64,000 nt of DNA, from NCBI GenBank assembly GCA_025055175.1, contig JANWYT010000032.1, positions 1 through 64,000 on the forward strand. The letters are read 5' to 3'. Positions 9,080-16,683 of the stretch are shown here, piece after piece; the first letter of the stretch is position 1, and every line of letters starts with the position of its first letter. A program made the position numbers and the translations under genes. Under the pieces are notes generated by a model. The model was given only the letters and a program-made list of their open reading frames with translations, made no database searches and was not told the DNA's origin. This stretch comes from Anaerolineae bacterium (GTDB lineage: Bacteria; Chloroflexota; Anaerolineae; Aggregatilineales; Phototrophicaceae).

Positions 9080-9957
9080 GCGCTCACCTCAGCGCGGGCT
9101 ACCCGCACCACATAGTGCGCCACTTCGCCGGCAATATCGACGCCCGTCGGGGCGCTGCTGTTGCGAAATTCCATCGTATGATTGATCTCATTGACCAGTA
9201 GGCCGTCGGCGCTCTCAAACACATCTAGGGCTAGGACTCCGCCGCCAACAGCCTGAGCCGCGCGCTGGCACAGCTCATCCAGCTCAGGCGTCACGGGGCA
9301 GTTGGAAGCCTGGCCGCCGCGCGCCGTGTTGGTGATCCAATGGGCTGAGGTGCGGTAGATGGCGCAGATGGTGCGCTCACCCACCACGAAGGCCCGAATG
9401 TCGCGTCCTCCTTTCTCTATGTAGTCCTGTACGTAGTAGAGATGGTGGTTGTAGTCGCCCAGGGTTTGGCGATGTTCGATGATGGCTTCCGCTGTCTCAG
9501 CGTCGTTGACTTTGGCCAGCAGTCGTCCCCACGAGCCGGTGACAGGCTTGAGGACGACAGGGTAGCCGATCTGTTCAATGGCCAGCATGGCCGACTCTGG
9601 GGTAAAAGCTAAGCGAGCGGCAGGCTGAGGAACGCCAGCGCGCGCCAAAGCCAGGGTGGTCAGCAGCTTATCGGCGCAGGTGGCAGCGGTGGCGTAGCTG
9701 TTGAGCGTGCGCACTCCCCAAGCGTTCAGCAAGGCCAGAGCATACAGTCCGCGCGAGGTGCTGACGCAGCGCTCCAAAACCAAATCGTAGGCGTTCCAGG
9801 GCGCGCCGCTAGGCGAAGCCTGTTCGGCGTCGGCATTCACGTCGAAGTTCAAATCACGATCCAGGATGACATCGACCTGAAGGCCCTGCGCTTGCAGCGC
9901 CGCCAGCAGTAGCTTCTCTTCGGGACGGATGATGGTGGCGAGTACAGCGACGCGCAT
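9076..9957 (-). CDS. lysX: LysW-alpha-aminoadipate ligase (ATP-grasp)
   Basis: This 293-residue ATP-grasp ligase joins the amino group of alpha-aminoadipate to the gamma-carboxyl of the terminal Glu of LysW, which protects the amino group. Visible signatures are [17 protein letters not shown] at the start, the [19 protein letters not shown] helix, [30 protein letters not shown] and the metal-binding [14 protein letters not shown]. The start MRVAVLATI at 9957 is preferred, five bases after the lysW stop; ATG 9984 would add nine residues within lysW. It is related to RimK and ArgX. I did not attempt to separate LysX from dual-specificity LysX/ArgX from motif alone. Confidence 0.91.
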   Translation of the reverse strand: MRVAVLATIIRPEEKLLLAALQAQGLQVDVILDRDLNFDVNADAEQASPSGAPWNAYDLVLERCVSTSRGLYALALLNAWGVRTLNSYATAATCADKLLTTLALARAGVPQPAARLAFTPESAMLAIEQIGYPVVLKPVTGSWGRLLAKVNDAETAEAIIEHRQTLGDYNHHLYYVQDYIEKGGRDIRAFVVGERTICAIYRTSAHWITNTARGGQASNCPVTPELDELCQRAAQAVGGGVLALDVFESADGLLVNEINHTMEFRNSSAPTGVDIAGEVAHYVVRVARAEVSA

Positions 9958-9961
9958 TGAC

Positions 9962-10141
9962 TCATTCGCCCCAGTCTTCTTCAACCTGCGGCGCTAGGTC
10001 GAGCGTGAGCGGTTCTAGGCTGATGATCTCTAGCTCGACGCCGCAGTCGGGGCAGGCGATGAGTTCGTTCTGCACGGCGTTAGCAGGGATCAGTACGTCG
10101 GCTTCACATTCGGGGCAGGCGGCAGTGGGTGTGATGATCAT
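9962..10141 (-). CDS. lysW: Amino-group carrier protein LysW
   Basis: The 59-residue acidic zinc-ribbon protein carries pathway intermediates on its C-terminal glutamate. It has CPEC (Cys9, Cys12) and CPDC (Cys30, Cys33) zinc knuckles, and ends in the diagnostic EDWGE. The start [12 protein letters not shown] at 10141 is supported by AGGAG about 7 bases upstream; the upstream start at 10198 would lack homology. It is the first structural gene of the operon, about 80 bases downstream of the terminator hairpin of the leader, so its expression should depend on attenuation. Confidence 0.95.
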   Translation of the reverse strand: MIITPTAACPECEADVLIPANAVQNELIACPDCGVELEIISLEPLTLDLAPQVEEDWGE

Positions 10142-10213
10142 GGTTTTCTCCTGAAAAGTCTGTGACGGGTAGACGATGAAAACGACTCGTTCTAGCACAC
10201 AACTTGGCTCGCA

Positions 10214-10241
10214 ATAAAAAACCGCCCTGTTCGGGCGGTTT
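10214..10241 (-). terminator. Intrinsic terminator of the lysine-operon attenuator
   Basis: On the minus strand AAACCGCCC (10241-10233), loop GAACA, then GGGCGGTTT (10227-10219) forms a perfect 9-bp stem followed by TTTTTT (10221-10216). It lies between the leader peptide and lysW, pointing toward lysW, so it would abort transcription before the operon unless prevented. Confidence 0.9.
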
Positions 10242-10288
10242 GTCGTTGGCTATGTAATCGCGTGCGCACAAAGCAAAGAAGCCCGAAC
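10229..10288 (-). promoter_or_regulatory. Antiterminator pairing of the lysine attenuator
   Basis: GTTCGGGC directly after the leader-peptide stop (10288-10281) is an exact complement of GCCCGAAC (10236-10229), which spans the 5' arm and loop of the terminator. Pairing of the two would break the terminator. The same upstream segment (10282-10272) can instead pair, with one bulge, with AGCAAGAAGC (10326-10317), the Lys-codon part of the leader, leaving the terminator free. A ribosome stalled on Lys codons would favour antitermination; one resting at the stop codon would cover GTTCGGGC. This is the classical three-state logic, read from the sequence but untested. Confidence 0.82.
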
Positions 10289-10290
10289 TG

Positions 10291-10347
10291 TTACGTTGGG
10301 TTTGTCTTCTTGATCTGCTTCTTGCTGACTAACGCGGAGAGTAGCAT
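10291..10347 (-). CDS. Lysine-rich leader peptide of the lys operon attenuator
   Basis: A short frame beginning ATG CTA at 10347 encodes MLLSALVSKKQIKKTNPT and stops at TAA 10293-10291. Four of 18 codons are Lys (AAG AAG ... AAG AAG), grouped in the second half, and there is no Arg codon. GGTGA ends 7 bases upstream of the ATG and can act as ribosome binding site. The stop is two bases before the antiterminator strand. Its only inferred role is to sense charged tRNA-Lys during translation. I recall a leader-peptide attenuator reported for the Thermus thermophilus lysine cluster, which would be a precedent. Confidence 0.82.
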   Translation of the reverse strand: MLLSALVSKKQIKKTNPT

Positions 10348-10383
10348 GTCATGTTCACCAAGTCGTGGTTTGGAACGAAGAAC

Positions 10384-10389
10384 AGTGTA
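10384..10389 (-). promoter_or_regulatory. Possible extended -10 of the lys operon promoter
   Basis: On the minus strand TGC TACACT forms an extended -10 element about 37 bases upstream of the leader ATG, giving a short plausible 5' leader. I see no convincing -35 hexamer. The stretch 10390-10600 holds no gene that I can support. Confidence 0.35.
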
Positions 10390-10606
10390 GCACGCTGCCT
10401 TGTAGAAGGCCATAGGGCAGGGTGCATGAAGTTAATGCGGGAAGGTTTGTATGAGGTGCATAGCTGGAAGTTGAGGTTTAGCCGCCTCGTAGCAAATGTA
10501 AACCACACCTCACCCTTTTTTGCTTTCAAGAGATTGGTTTACAGAGTTTTGCTGCTGATTTGCCTGCATGTGCGCTATTGGCTAGGCTGATTCTCACAGG
10601 TTGTGT

Positions 10607-10612
10607 TATACT
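10607..10612 (+). promoter_or_regulatory. Extended -10 promoter of the acidic TPR gene
   Basis: TGT TATACT (10604-10612) is an extended -10 element about 50 bases before the ATG at 10663. No clear -35 is visible at the standard distance, as is usual for extended -10 promoters. Confidence 0.5.
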
Positions 10613-10662
10613 GTGGCGAAGAAGCTCACCAATGGCCCGTTGAGTAATACCGAGGAAGACGC

Positions 10663-13600
10663 ATGGCGCAAACCAACTTGCGCGACTACCTCAAGCGCAT
10701 TGATGAACTGGTTGACCGCGAGAAATACGATGAGGGTATAGCCCACGCTGCTCACGTCCTGCGCGTCTTTCCCAAGAATATCCAAGCGCTGCGCGACCTG
10801 GGCCGCGCTCTGTTTGGCCTGAGTCGCCTGGCCGAAGCCGAGGACGTTTTTCGCCGCGTCTTGAGTGCCAATCCGCTGGACGTGACGTCTCATAACTACC
10901 TGAGCCTGATCTATGAACGCGGCAAACAAATGTCGTTAGCCATTTGGCACGCCGAACGCGCTTTCGACCAGCAGCCAGGCAACAAAAGTATCGTCCAGCG
11001 TCTGCGCGAGCTGCACAGCGCTCAGCGCGGCGAAGCTGTCGACAAGCTGCCACTAACGGCCGGCGCACTGGCCAATTACGCTCTCAACCAAGACCCTGCT
11101 CAAGCTCTGGAAGTGCTAGAGAAGGCTCTAGAGCGCGAGCCTGATCGCCTTGACTTGCGTTTGCAAATGGCCCGCGCCCTGTGGACTGCGGATCGGCCCA
11201 TCGACGCTGCCGAGGTCGCTATGAGCATTTTAGAGGACTTGCCCTACGTCATGCAGGCCAACCGCATTATGACAGAGCTTTGGCTAGCTCAGGGTCGTCC
11301 CTCCGACGCTGCTCGCCACCTCAGCCGCCTAGAAGAGGTCGATCCCTACTTGGCCCTGCGACTGGCCAGCGGCGAAACTCCCGATCCCGACGCCATCCTG
11401 CTGGAAGAACTAGACTACAACGCTCACGCTAACCGCCAGCTTGCCAACAGCGTGCCAGACTGGCTGGCAGCTCTGGACGACGATATGTCTGAGGAGGACT
11501 TGTTCAGCGCTTTAGAAGAGAGCGCAGCTCCTGAGCCGCCTGGGAGCAGTAAACCGCGCACCGGCGCTCTGCCGCCACAAGCCCAAGTCAGCGCTGCTTC
11601 AGGTGCGCTCGGCGGCGCTGAGAACGAGGGCTTCCCGCGCGGACTGGAGACCAGCCAGCAGGCTAGTCGAACCCCAAGCGGCCTCACGGGCCTGCTAGAG
11701 GACAGCCTAGGCGATGATGACTCCTGGCTGAACGACATCAGCGACAGCGAAGCACCTCCGTCTAGCAGTCCATCGCGCGCCCCGACGGGTCTCACAGGTC
11801 TCCTAGGCCAGACAACATCTGATGACGACGACTCGTGGCTGCGCGCTCTGGAGAGGGATGATCCTTTCTCTCGTGACGACGCACCTGCTGCCAACACGCC
11901 TCGCGCTTCGACGGGCCTCACCGGCTTCTTCGACGACGTTCCTGCCAGCTCACTCAGGACGCCCACTGGCCTCACTGGCAACTTCTTCGACGACACTGAC
12001 GATGCGCCTCTGCCTAGAAGCCAAGAGGTTGAGTTGCCCGAATGGCTGCGCGACGACCAAGAGGCTTCTGCTCCCGCTCAGCGCCAAAAATCAGCCGATG
12101 AAGAGTTCATCGCTGCTAGCGACGACCTTGATCCGCTGGCCTGGTTGCAAGAAGCTGGGGCCGAACTGGACGAGGACGCTCCCAACGCTCGCCGACTGAG
12201 GTTGGTCGAGGACGACGGCCCAACAACCATTCGCTCTACACCTGCCGATCCGATGGCCTGGCTGAGCAACGCCGGTGGCGATTTCTTCGACGACAGCGGT
12301 TCTATTCCCTCTGCTCCGCGCTTCCTGGACGACGACAGCAGCTCGGAAGACAACCCCCTAGCCTGGTTGCAAGACGACAGCCTGCTAGTGACGGACGAGC
12401 TGGAACAGAGCCAGACGCCGAGCGCTGCTTCGGACTCGGCCTACCTCGACCAACCCTGGTTGACCGACGAAGCGGCGCTCCAGGAAGCGTTGGACTTTGA
12501 GACACTGGTCAGCTCAGGCGACTCAGCACCACAAGGACAGGACGCTATGGACAGCAATCCCCTCTTCCCCGATGATGACTCGTGGCTCTCGGACGACGAC
12601 AAAAGCCAACAACCTGAGGAAACGTCGGATTGGTTATCGGAATTTGACGACGACCTGAGCGTGGAAGTCGAGGCTGATGCTGATCCGATGGCCTGGATGC
12701 AAAGCTACGATCTGGAGGCGAGCGCCGACAACACATCGTCCACCCTCGCCGCCCAGGCTACTGACTGGCTCAACGACAGCTTAACTGAAGAAGCACCAGA
12801 GAGTCCTTCTGAGCTAGATTGGATGGCGGACTTTGGCGCGCGGCCAGAAGCCGAACCCGTCGCAGAAGACCAGCCGGAATGGATGACGGACTTTGGCGCA
12901 CTGCCAGAAGCCGAACCCGTCGCAGAAGACCAGCCGGAATGGATGACGGACTTTGGCGCAGCTGTAGACGAAGCGGCTACCGAAGATCAGCCGGAGTGGA
13001 TGGCAGACTTTGGCGCAGCTGTAGACGAGGCGGCTACCGAAGATCAGCCGGAATGGATGACGGACTTTGGCGCGCTGCCAGAAGCCGAACCCGTCGCAGA
13101 AGACCAGCCGGAATGGATGACGGACTTTGGCGCAGCTGTAGACGAGGCGGCTACCGAAGACCAGCCGGAATGGATGACGGACTTTGGCGCGCTGCCAGAA
13201 GCCGAACCCGTCGCAGAAGACCAGCCGGAATGGATGGCGGACTTTGGCGCAGCTGTAGACGAGGCGGCTACCGAAGACCAGCCGGAATGGATGATAAACT
13301 TCAGCGGCGTAGGTCAGCAAGTTGGCGCACAGATCGAGGACGACCTGACGAACGCCTCCAGTGAGTCCTTCGATCAGGAGGCGTGGGACAGGCAGTCAGA
13401 GGCAGACCTCTACCAGATCGATTGGCTGTCCGACGTAGCCGGCGTCCAAGATGACGTGGAACTCCAGGCTGAAGGAACTTTGTCGTTTGATCCAGCGGAC
13501 AACGCGCCTGATTGGCTGAACGCGATGGTGCCAGGCCTAGACATGGACTTCACCGCCGAGGAGGATGCCACCGTTGACGTCGGCTTCACCAATGCCAGTA

Positions 13601-14001
13601 GTCACCGCCAGCGCGAACTGAGCGTCGATGACTTCGTCGCCGTCAATCGCGACGGCATTCAATGGCTGCACGACCTGATCGAGGAAGAGCAGCGCGCCGC
13701 TGCTACGCTGCCGCCTCCGCCTCTGCCTTTGCCGCTGCCGCCCGTACCGTTGCTCACCAGCCTGCCACCCGCGCCAGAGGTGGTGCAAGGCCCGCTCTCC
13801 AGCGCTCCTGCCACGCGCTCGCGCTTTGCCTTCTCCAAACCGCCCATCTGGATGAGCGCCTTGGCGACCAAGCCGTCCGCTTCGACTCCAACCCAAGCTC
13901 GGACTGAGCAGGACGACGATCTCGAAGACTTCGATCTGGCAGACTTCGATGACCTCGATTTCGATGAGTTTGATGAACTCGATAACAAGCGCAAGAAATA
14001 A
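10663..14001 (+). CDS. Giant acidic TPR protein with Trp-Leu/Met motif array
   Basis: The 1112-residue protein starts after GAGGAA with MAQTNLRDYLKRIDEL. Residues 1 to about 235 look like TPR repeats (for example 'YDEGIAHAAHVLRVFPKN' and 'LAEAEDVFRRVLSANP'). The rest is strongly acidic and low in complexity. It holds four PTGLTG-type boxes (residues about 340-450), about 25 short motifs of the form [P/D]-x-W-[L/M] followed by acidic residues, a near-perfect tandem repeat block (residues about 736-871), a Pro-rich stretch near residue 1020, and a tail of alternating Asp/Glu with Phe and Leu ending KRKK. No signal peptide or membrane segment is seen, so it is probably cytoplasmic. I do not recognise a function; it resembles a scaffold with many linear binding motifs. 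It is followed 18 bases later by a gene with the same motif style. Confidence 0.85.
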   Translation: MAQTNLRDYLKRIDELVDREKYDEGIAHAAHVLRVFPKNIQALRDLGRALFGLSRLAEAEDVFRRVLSANPLDVTSHNYLSLIYERGKQMSLAIWHAERAFDQQPGNKSIVQRLRELHSAQRGEAVDKLPLTAGALANYALNQDPAQALEVLEKALEREPDRLDLRLQMARALWTADRPIDAAEVAMSILEDLPYVMQANRIMTELWLAQGRPSDAARHLSRLEEVDPYLALRLASGETPDPDAILLEELDYNAHANRQLANSVPDWLAALDDDMSEEDLFSALEESAAPEPPGSSKPRTGALPPQAQVSAASGALGGAENEGFPRGLETSQQASRTPSGLTGLLEDSLGDDDSWLNDISDSEAPPSSSPSRAPTGLTGLLGQTTSDDDDSWLRALERDDPFSRDDAPAANTPRASTGLTGFFDDVPASSLRTPTGLTGNFFDDTDDAPLPRSQEVELPEWLRDDQEASAPAQRQKSADEEFIAASDDLDPLAWLQEAGAELDEDAPNARRLRLVEDDGPTTIRSTPADPMAWLSNAGGDFFDDSGSIPSAPRFLDDDSSSEDNPLAWLQDDSLLVTDELEQSQTPSAASDSAYLDQPWLTDEAALQEALDFETLVSSGDSAPQGQDAMDSNPLFPDDDSWLSDDDKSQQPEETSDWLSEFDDDLSVEVEADADPMAWMQSYDLEASADNTSSTLAAQATDWLNDSLTEEAPESPSELDWMADFGARPEAEPVAEDQPEWMTDFGALPEAEPVAEDQPEWMTDFGAAVDEAATEDQPEWMADFGAAVDEAATEDQPEWMTDFGALPEAEPVAEDQPEWMTDFGAAVDEAATEDQPEWMTDFGALPEAEPVAEDQPEWMADFGAAVDEAATEDQPEWMINFSGVGQQVGAQIEDDLTNASSESFDQEAWDRQSEADLYQIDWLSDVAGVQDDVELQAEGTLSFDPADNAPDWLNAMVPGLDMDFTAEEDATVDVGFTNASSHRQRELSVDDFVAVNRDGIQWLHDLIEEEQRAAATLPPPPLPLPLPPVPLLTSLPPAPEVVQGPLSSAPATRSRFAFSKPPIWMSALATKPSASTPTQARTEQDDDLEDFDLADFDDLDFDEFDELDNKRKK
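12868..13275 (+). repeat. In-frame tandem repeat, 60- and 57-bp units
   Basis: Seven nearly identical units lie inside the acidic TPR gene. Type A (60 bp) encodes DQPEWMTDFGALPEAEPVAE, type B (57 bp) encodes DQPEWMTDFGAAVDEAATE; some copies have Ala for Thr. The order is A B B A B A B, with starts at 12868, 12928, 12985, 13042, 13102, 13159 and 13219. Identity at DNA level points to recent expansion by recombination or slippage. A diverged unit precedes and one follows. Confidence 0.93.
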
Positions 14002-14019
14002 GGCTAGGGGGCTGGGTTC

Positions 14020-16626
14020 ATGGCAGACATGCCCGATTTTGACAAGATGACTCCGGAAGAAATGATGCGTTGGATGGAGTCGCTGGCCAAACGCCAGGGC
14101 GCGACAGAAGGCTTGATCACCTCCGCTGACGCTGACGTGCCAGAGGTGGACGCCAACGACGAGCGCCTAAAAGGCGTGGGCGAATACATCCCACATGGCT
14201 GGACGCGAGAACAATGGGAAGCTCAGCTGGCCAAAGAAGCTGCCCAAAAGGCGTCGAAGGCCGCTGCTGCACCGCCGCCTCCGACGCCCAAGCCCGCGCC
14301 TACGCCTGTTCAGGCTGCGCCACCTCTCCCTGCAGCTGCCAAGCCCGTCACCAGCAGCCCCGCCATGCTTGACCCAAGCAAAATGAGCGAAGCAGAGATC
14401 ATGGCTGCGCTGGAGACCATGTCGCCAGACGACATGATGCGCTTCATGGAGAAGCTGGCCAAACGCCAGGGCGCGACAGAGGGCATCATCAACCAGGACA
14501 TTGACGCCAGCGATTTGCCGGAGATTGACGAAAGCGATGCGCGCCTGGCAGGCCAGAAGCGTTACATACCACATGGTCTGACCAAAGAGCAAGAAGCCAA
14601 ATGGCTGGCCGAAGAGGAAGAGCGCGAACGCCGTCTGCGCGAGCAGCGCGCCACCCCGCCGACAGCTCGTCCTGCTGCACCGCCGCCTGCGCCTGTCTCA
14701 AGCCCCCCTGGCCTGGACGACTTGTTGAAGCCCCCCTCGTTAGACGATCTGTTCAGCAAGGACATCTTGCCCTCGCTCCGAGACGACGATGAGCCGACTG
14801 CCCCAGTCGTGGAAGTGCCGCCTGCTGTCGTTGATCCGATGGACTGGCTAGCCGGTCTAGCCGATGACAGCACTACGGCCAGCCTCGACCTGGGCAACTT
14901 GAGCGACCTGGGCGCAGGCCTGGGTCAACTGGCGCAATTTGAACAGCCGGCCAGCGATCCAATGGACTGGTTAGCTGGCCTGGCTGGCGATCCTATGCCC
15001 AAGCCTGCTACGCCGCAGCCTGCCGTCGATAGTTTTCAGGCTGACGCGGCCTTCGGAGGAGATATCGATCCCATCGCTTTCATGGAGACGCTGGCCAGCC
15101 AGCACGGTGCGCCCCCAGAGGAACTCGTCACCAGCGAACGCCTAGACATCAAACGCCCCAGCAGCTTTAGCAACGAAGACCCAGGCTACCAACCCTACTC
15201 CTTTGAGGAAGATACCGAGTTGCCGCCTGCTCCCAGTTTCGCTGCTCCCGTTGCTGATCTTGGGCCTCTGGACGATCCCGAAGCCTGGCTCGATCAGCTG
15301 GCTAGCAGCGCCAACGTGGGCCGCTCGCCCGCTGAAGAAATCACCGTCGATGACGTGATGACCGCCCTCAACCAGGGCAAGGACGTGCCACCTGACCTAG
15401 TTGATGCTTTCTTCCAGAAGCAGTTTGAGCGTGCTGCCCAAATCGACGATGATGAAGGCTTGTCCTTCTTCGAGTTAGCTCCCAGCGACTCAGAACTACC
15501 ACCCATTGAAGCCAACATCCCCGATTGGCTCAAAGAGCAGTTCGGTGGCCCGCCGCCTGAACTAGCGGCGGCCATCGGCACTGATCCCGACGCTTTCTTC
15601 GCCGATCTAGGCCTAGATGAACCCGCTGCACCCGTGGCTGCCCAGGGCGATATGCCCGCTTGGCTGACAGAAGAACTCGGTGGCGATCCATCCTCAGACA
15701 CGCCCGTCGCTGCTCCTATCGATTTCTTCGCAGAGGAAGATGAGCCTGAACCTGTGTCGACACCCGCTTCGACTCTGCGCTTCGACGTTGACGATCCTTT
15801 GGTGATCGCTCTGACTCAAGAAGCCGAAGATCAGGCTCAACTTGAGCGCTGGTACAGCAGTCGACTCAGAAGTCTGAACGAGGGCAAGCAACTAGCGCCA
15901 CAAGGCCTAGCTGAAGCTGAGTTGCCCGTCGAAACTCAGCTCCAGGCCGGTGAAGCTCAGGCCATGCCCGACTGGCTGAGCGGCGATCAAGCGCTCCAAG
16001 AGGAATTGCCTGAGGCGATCCAGGCTATCCCCGACTGGTTACAAAGCCAGAGCGCCGAAGCCTTGCCCGACTGGCTGGCGAGCAGTACAGACGAGAGCAT
16101 TGCCATCAGCGATGAAGAAGCGCTGCCAGACTGGTTGGCCGCCGCTGACGTGAACATCGCTCCAGACGACATCCCAGACTGGCTGCGCGAGACCATCGTC
16201 GAAGAAGAGCAGCCCATCGTCCCGTCATCGTCTGCTCCGATTGTGGAGATACCTGCGCCAGCGCCACCTGCGCCCAAGCCCGTTGTGGAAGCGTCACCCG
16301 CTGCTCCTACTCCGTTGACGCCCATCAGCGCTCCGCGTTCGCCCGTCCCCACGCCGCAACGCGCCCGCATTGACGTGGCCGCCACGTTGGAGCGCGCTCG
16401 CGCTAATCTGCGCCAGGACACCGCCGCCAGCTTGCAAGATTACGAAGCGATTGTGCGCGCCAACGAAGCCCTCGACGTCGTTGTCGCCGACCTGAGCAAG
16501 CTCACTGAAGACAAAGACCAGAAGAAGAACCCTGCCGTCTATCGCGTACTGGGTGACGCTCTCATGCGGCGCGGCAACCTACAAGAGGCCCTCGCCACCT
16601 ATCGGCGCGCTCTCAACTTGCTCTAA
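14020..16626 (+). CDS. Acidic protein with duplicated N-terminal module and Pro-Asp-Trp-Leu motifs
   Basis: The 868-residue product begins MADMPDFDKMTPEEMMRWM. A module of about 70 residues is present twice near the N-terminus (residues about 7-70 and 122-195): 'MMRWMESLAKRQGATEGLI' and 'MMRFMEKLAKRQGATEGII', each followed by a PE[VI]D box and YIPHG[WL]T. A third partial copy (FMETLASQHGAPPEELV) lies near residue 355. Between and after are Pro/Ala linkers and at least ten W-L motifs such as PMDWLAGLA, IPDWLKEQF, MPAWLTEEL and IPDWLRETI. The last 70 residues look like a TPR pair ('VYRVLGDALMRRGNLQEA'). No signal peptide. It lies 18 bases after the giant TPR gene, so the two are co-transcribed and probably work together. 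Function unknown. Confidence 0.85.
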   Translation: MADMPDFDKMTPEEMMRWMESLAKRQGATEGLITSADADVPEVDANDERLKGVGEYIPHGWTREQWEAQLAKEAAQKASKAAAAPPPPTPKPAPTPVQAAPPLPAAAKPVTSSPAMLDPSKMSEAEIMAALETMSPDDMMRFMEKLAKRQGATEGIINQDIDASDLPEIDESDARLAGQKRYIPHGLTKEQEAKWLAEEEERERRLREQRATPPTARPAAPPPAPVSSPPGLDDLLKPPSLDDLFSKDILPSLRDDDEPTAPVVEVPPAVVDPMDWLAGLADDSTTASLDLGNLSDLGAGLGQLAQFEQPASDPMDWLAGLAGDPMPKPATPQPAVDSFQADAAFGGDIDPIAFMETLASQHGAPPEELVTSERLDIKRPSSFSNEDPGYQPYSFEEDTELPPAPSFAAPVADLGPLDDPEAWLDQLASSANVGRSPAEEITVDDVMTALNQGKDVPPDLVDAFFQKQFERAAQIDDDEGLSFFELAPSDSELPPIEANIPDWLKEQFGGPPPELAAAIGTDPDAFFADLGLDEPAAPVAAQGDMPAWLTEELGGDPSSDTPVAAPIDFFAEEDEPEPVSTPASTLRFDVDDPLVIALTQEAEDQAQLERWYSSRLRSLNEGKQLAPQGLAEAELPVETQLQAGEAQAMPDWLSGDQALQEELPEAIQAIPDWLQSQSAEALPDWLASSTDESIAISDEEALPDWLAAADVNIAPDDIPDWLRETIVEEEQPIVPSSSAPIVEIPAPAPPAPKPVVEASPAAPTPLTPISAPRSPVPTPQRARIDVAATLERARANLRQDTAASLQDYEAIVRANEALDVVVADLSKLTEDKDQKKNPAVYRVLGDALMRRGNLQEALATYRRALNLL

Positions 16627-16632
16627 GCGCGG

Positions 16633-16668
16633 CACGCTCCTCGTTGACCAAGAGGGGCGTGTCCTTCC
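16633..16668 (+). terminator. Probable terminator after the acidic protein pair
   Basis: CACGCTCCTC (16633-16642) and GAGGGGCGTG (16652-16661) form a 10-bp stem with one G-U pair and a 9-base loop, followed by a pyrimidine run TCCTTCCTC. It separates the acidic proteins from the permease gene. Confidence 0.6.
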
Positions 16669-16683
16669 TCACGAAAGCCATTC

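Noticed and set aside
10200..10347. L-box lysine riboswitch
   Set aside because: The leader is too short and lacks the conserved multi-helix core; the leader-peptide attenuator explains it better.
10330..10353. Second tiny frame ATG ACA TGC ... (seven codons) overlapping the leader peptide
   Set aside because: It holds no Lys codon, its spacing to GGTGA is poor, and it stops before the regulatory stems.
10351..10590. 79-codon plus-strand frame in the gap before the acidic TPR gene
   Set aside because: No ribosome binding site or recognisable protein; it overlaps the lys promoter and leader region.
11424..11996. 190-codon minus-strand frame inside the acidic TPR gene
   Set aside because: Antisense shadow of acidic, Asp-rich codons (Ser/Arg-rich translation).
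12814..13320. Long open frames on both other frames across the tandem repeat (168 and 181 codons)
   Set aside because: They are produced by the repeat being a multiple of three and by biased codons of the real gene; no ribosome binding site or homology.
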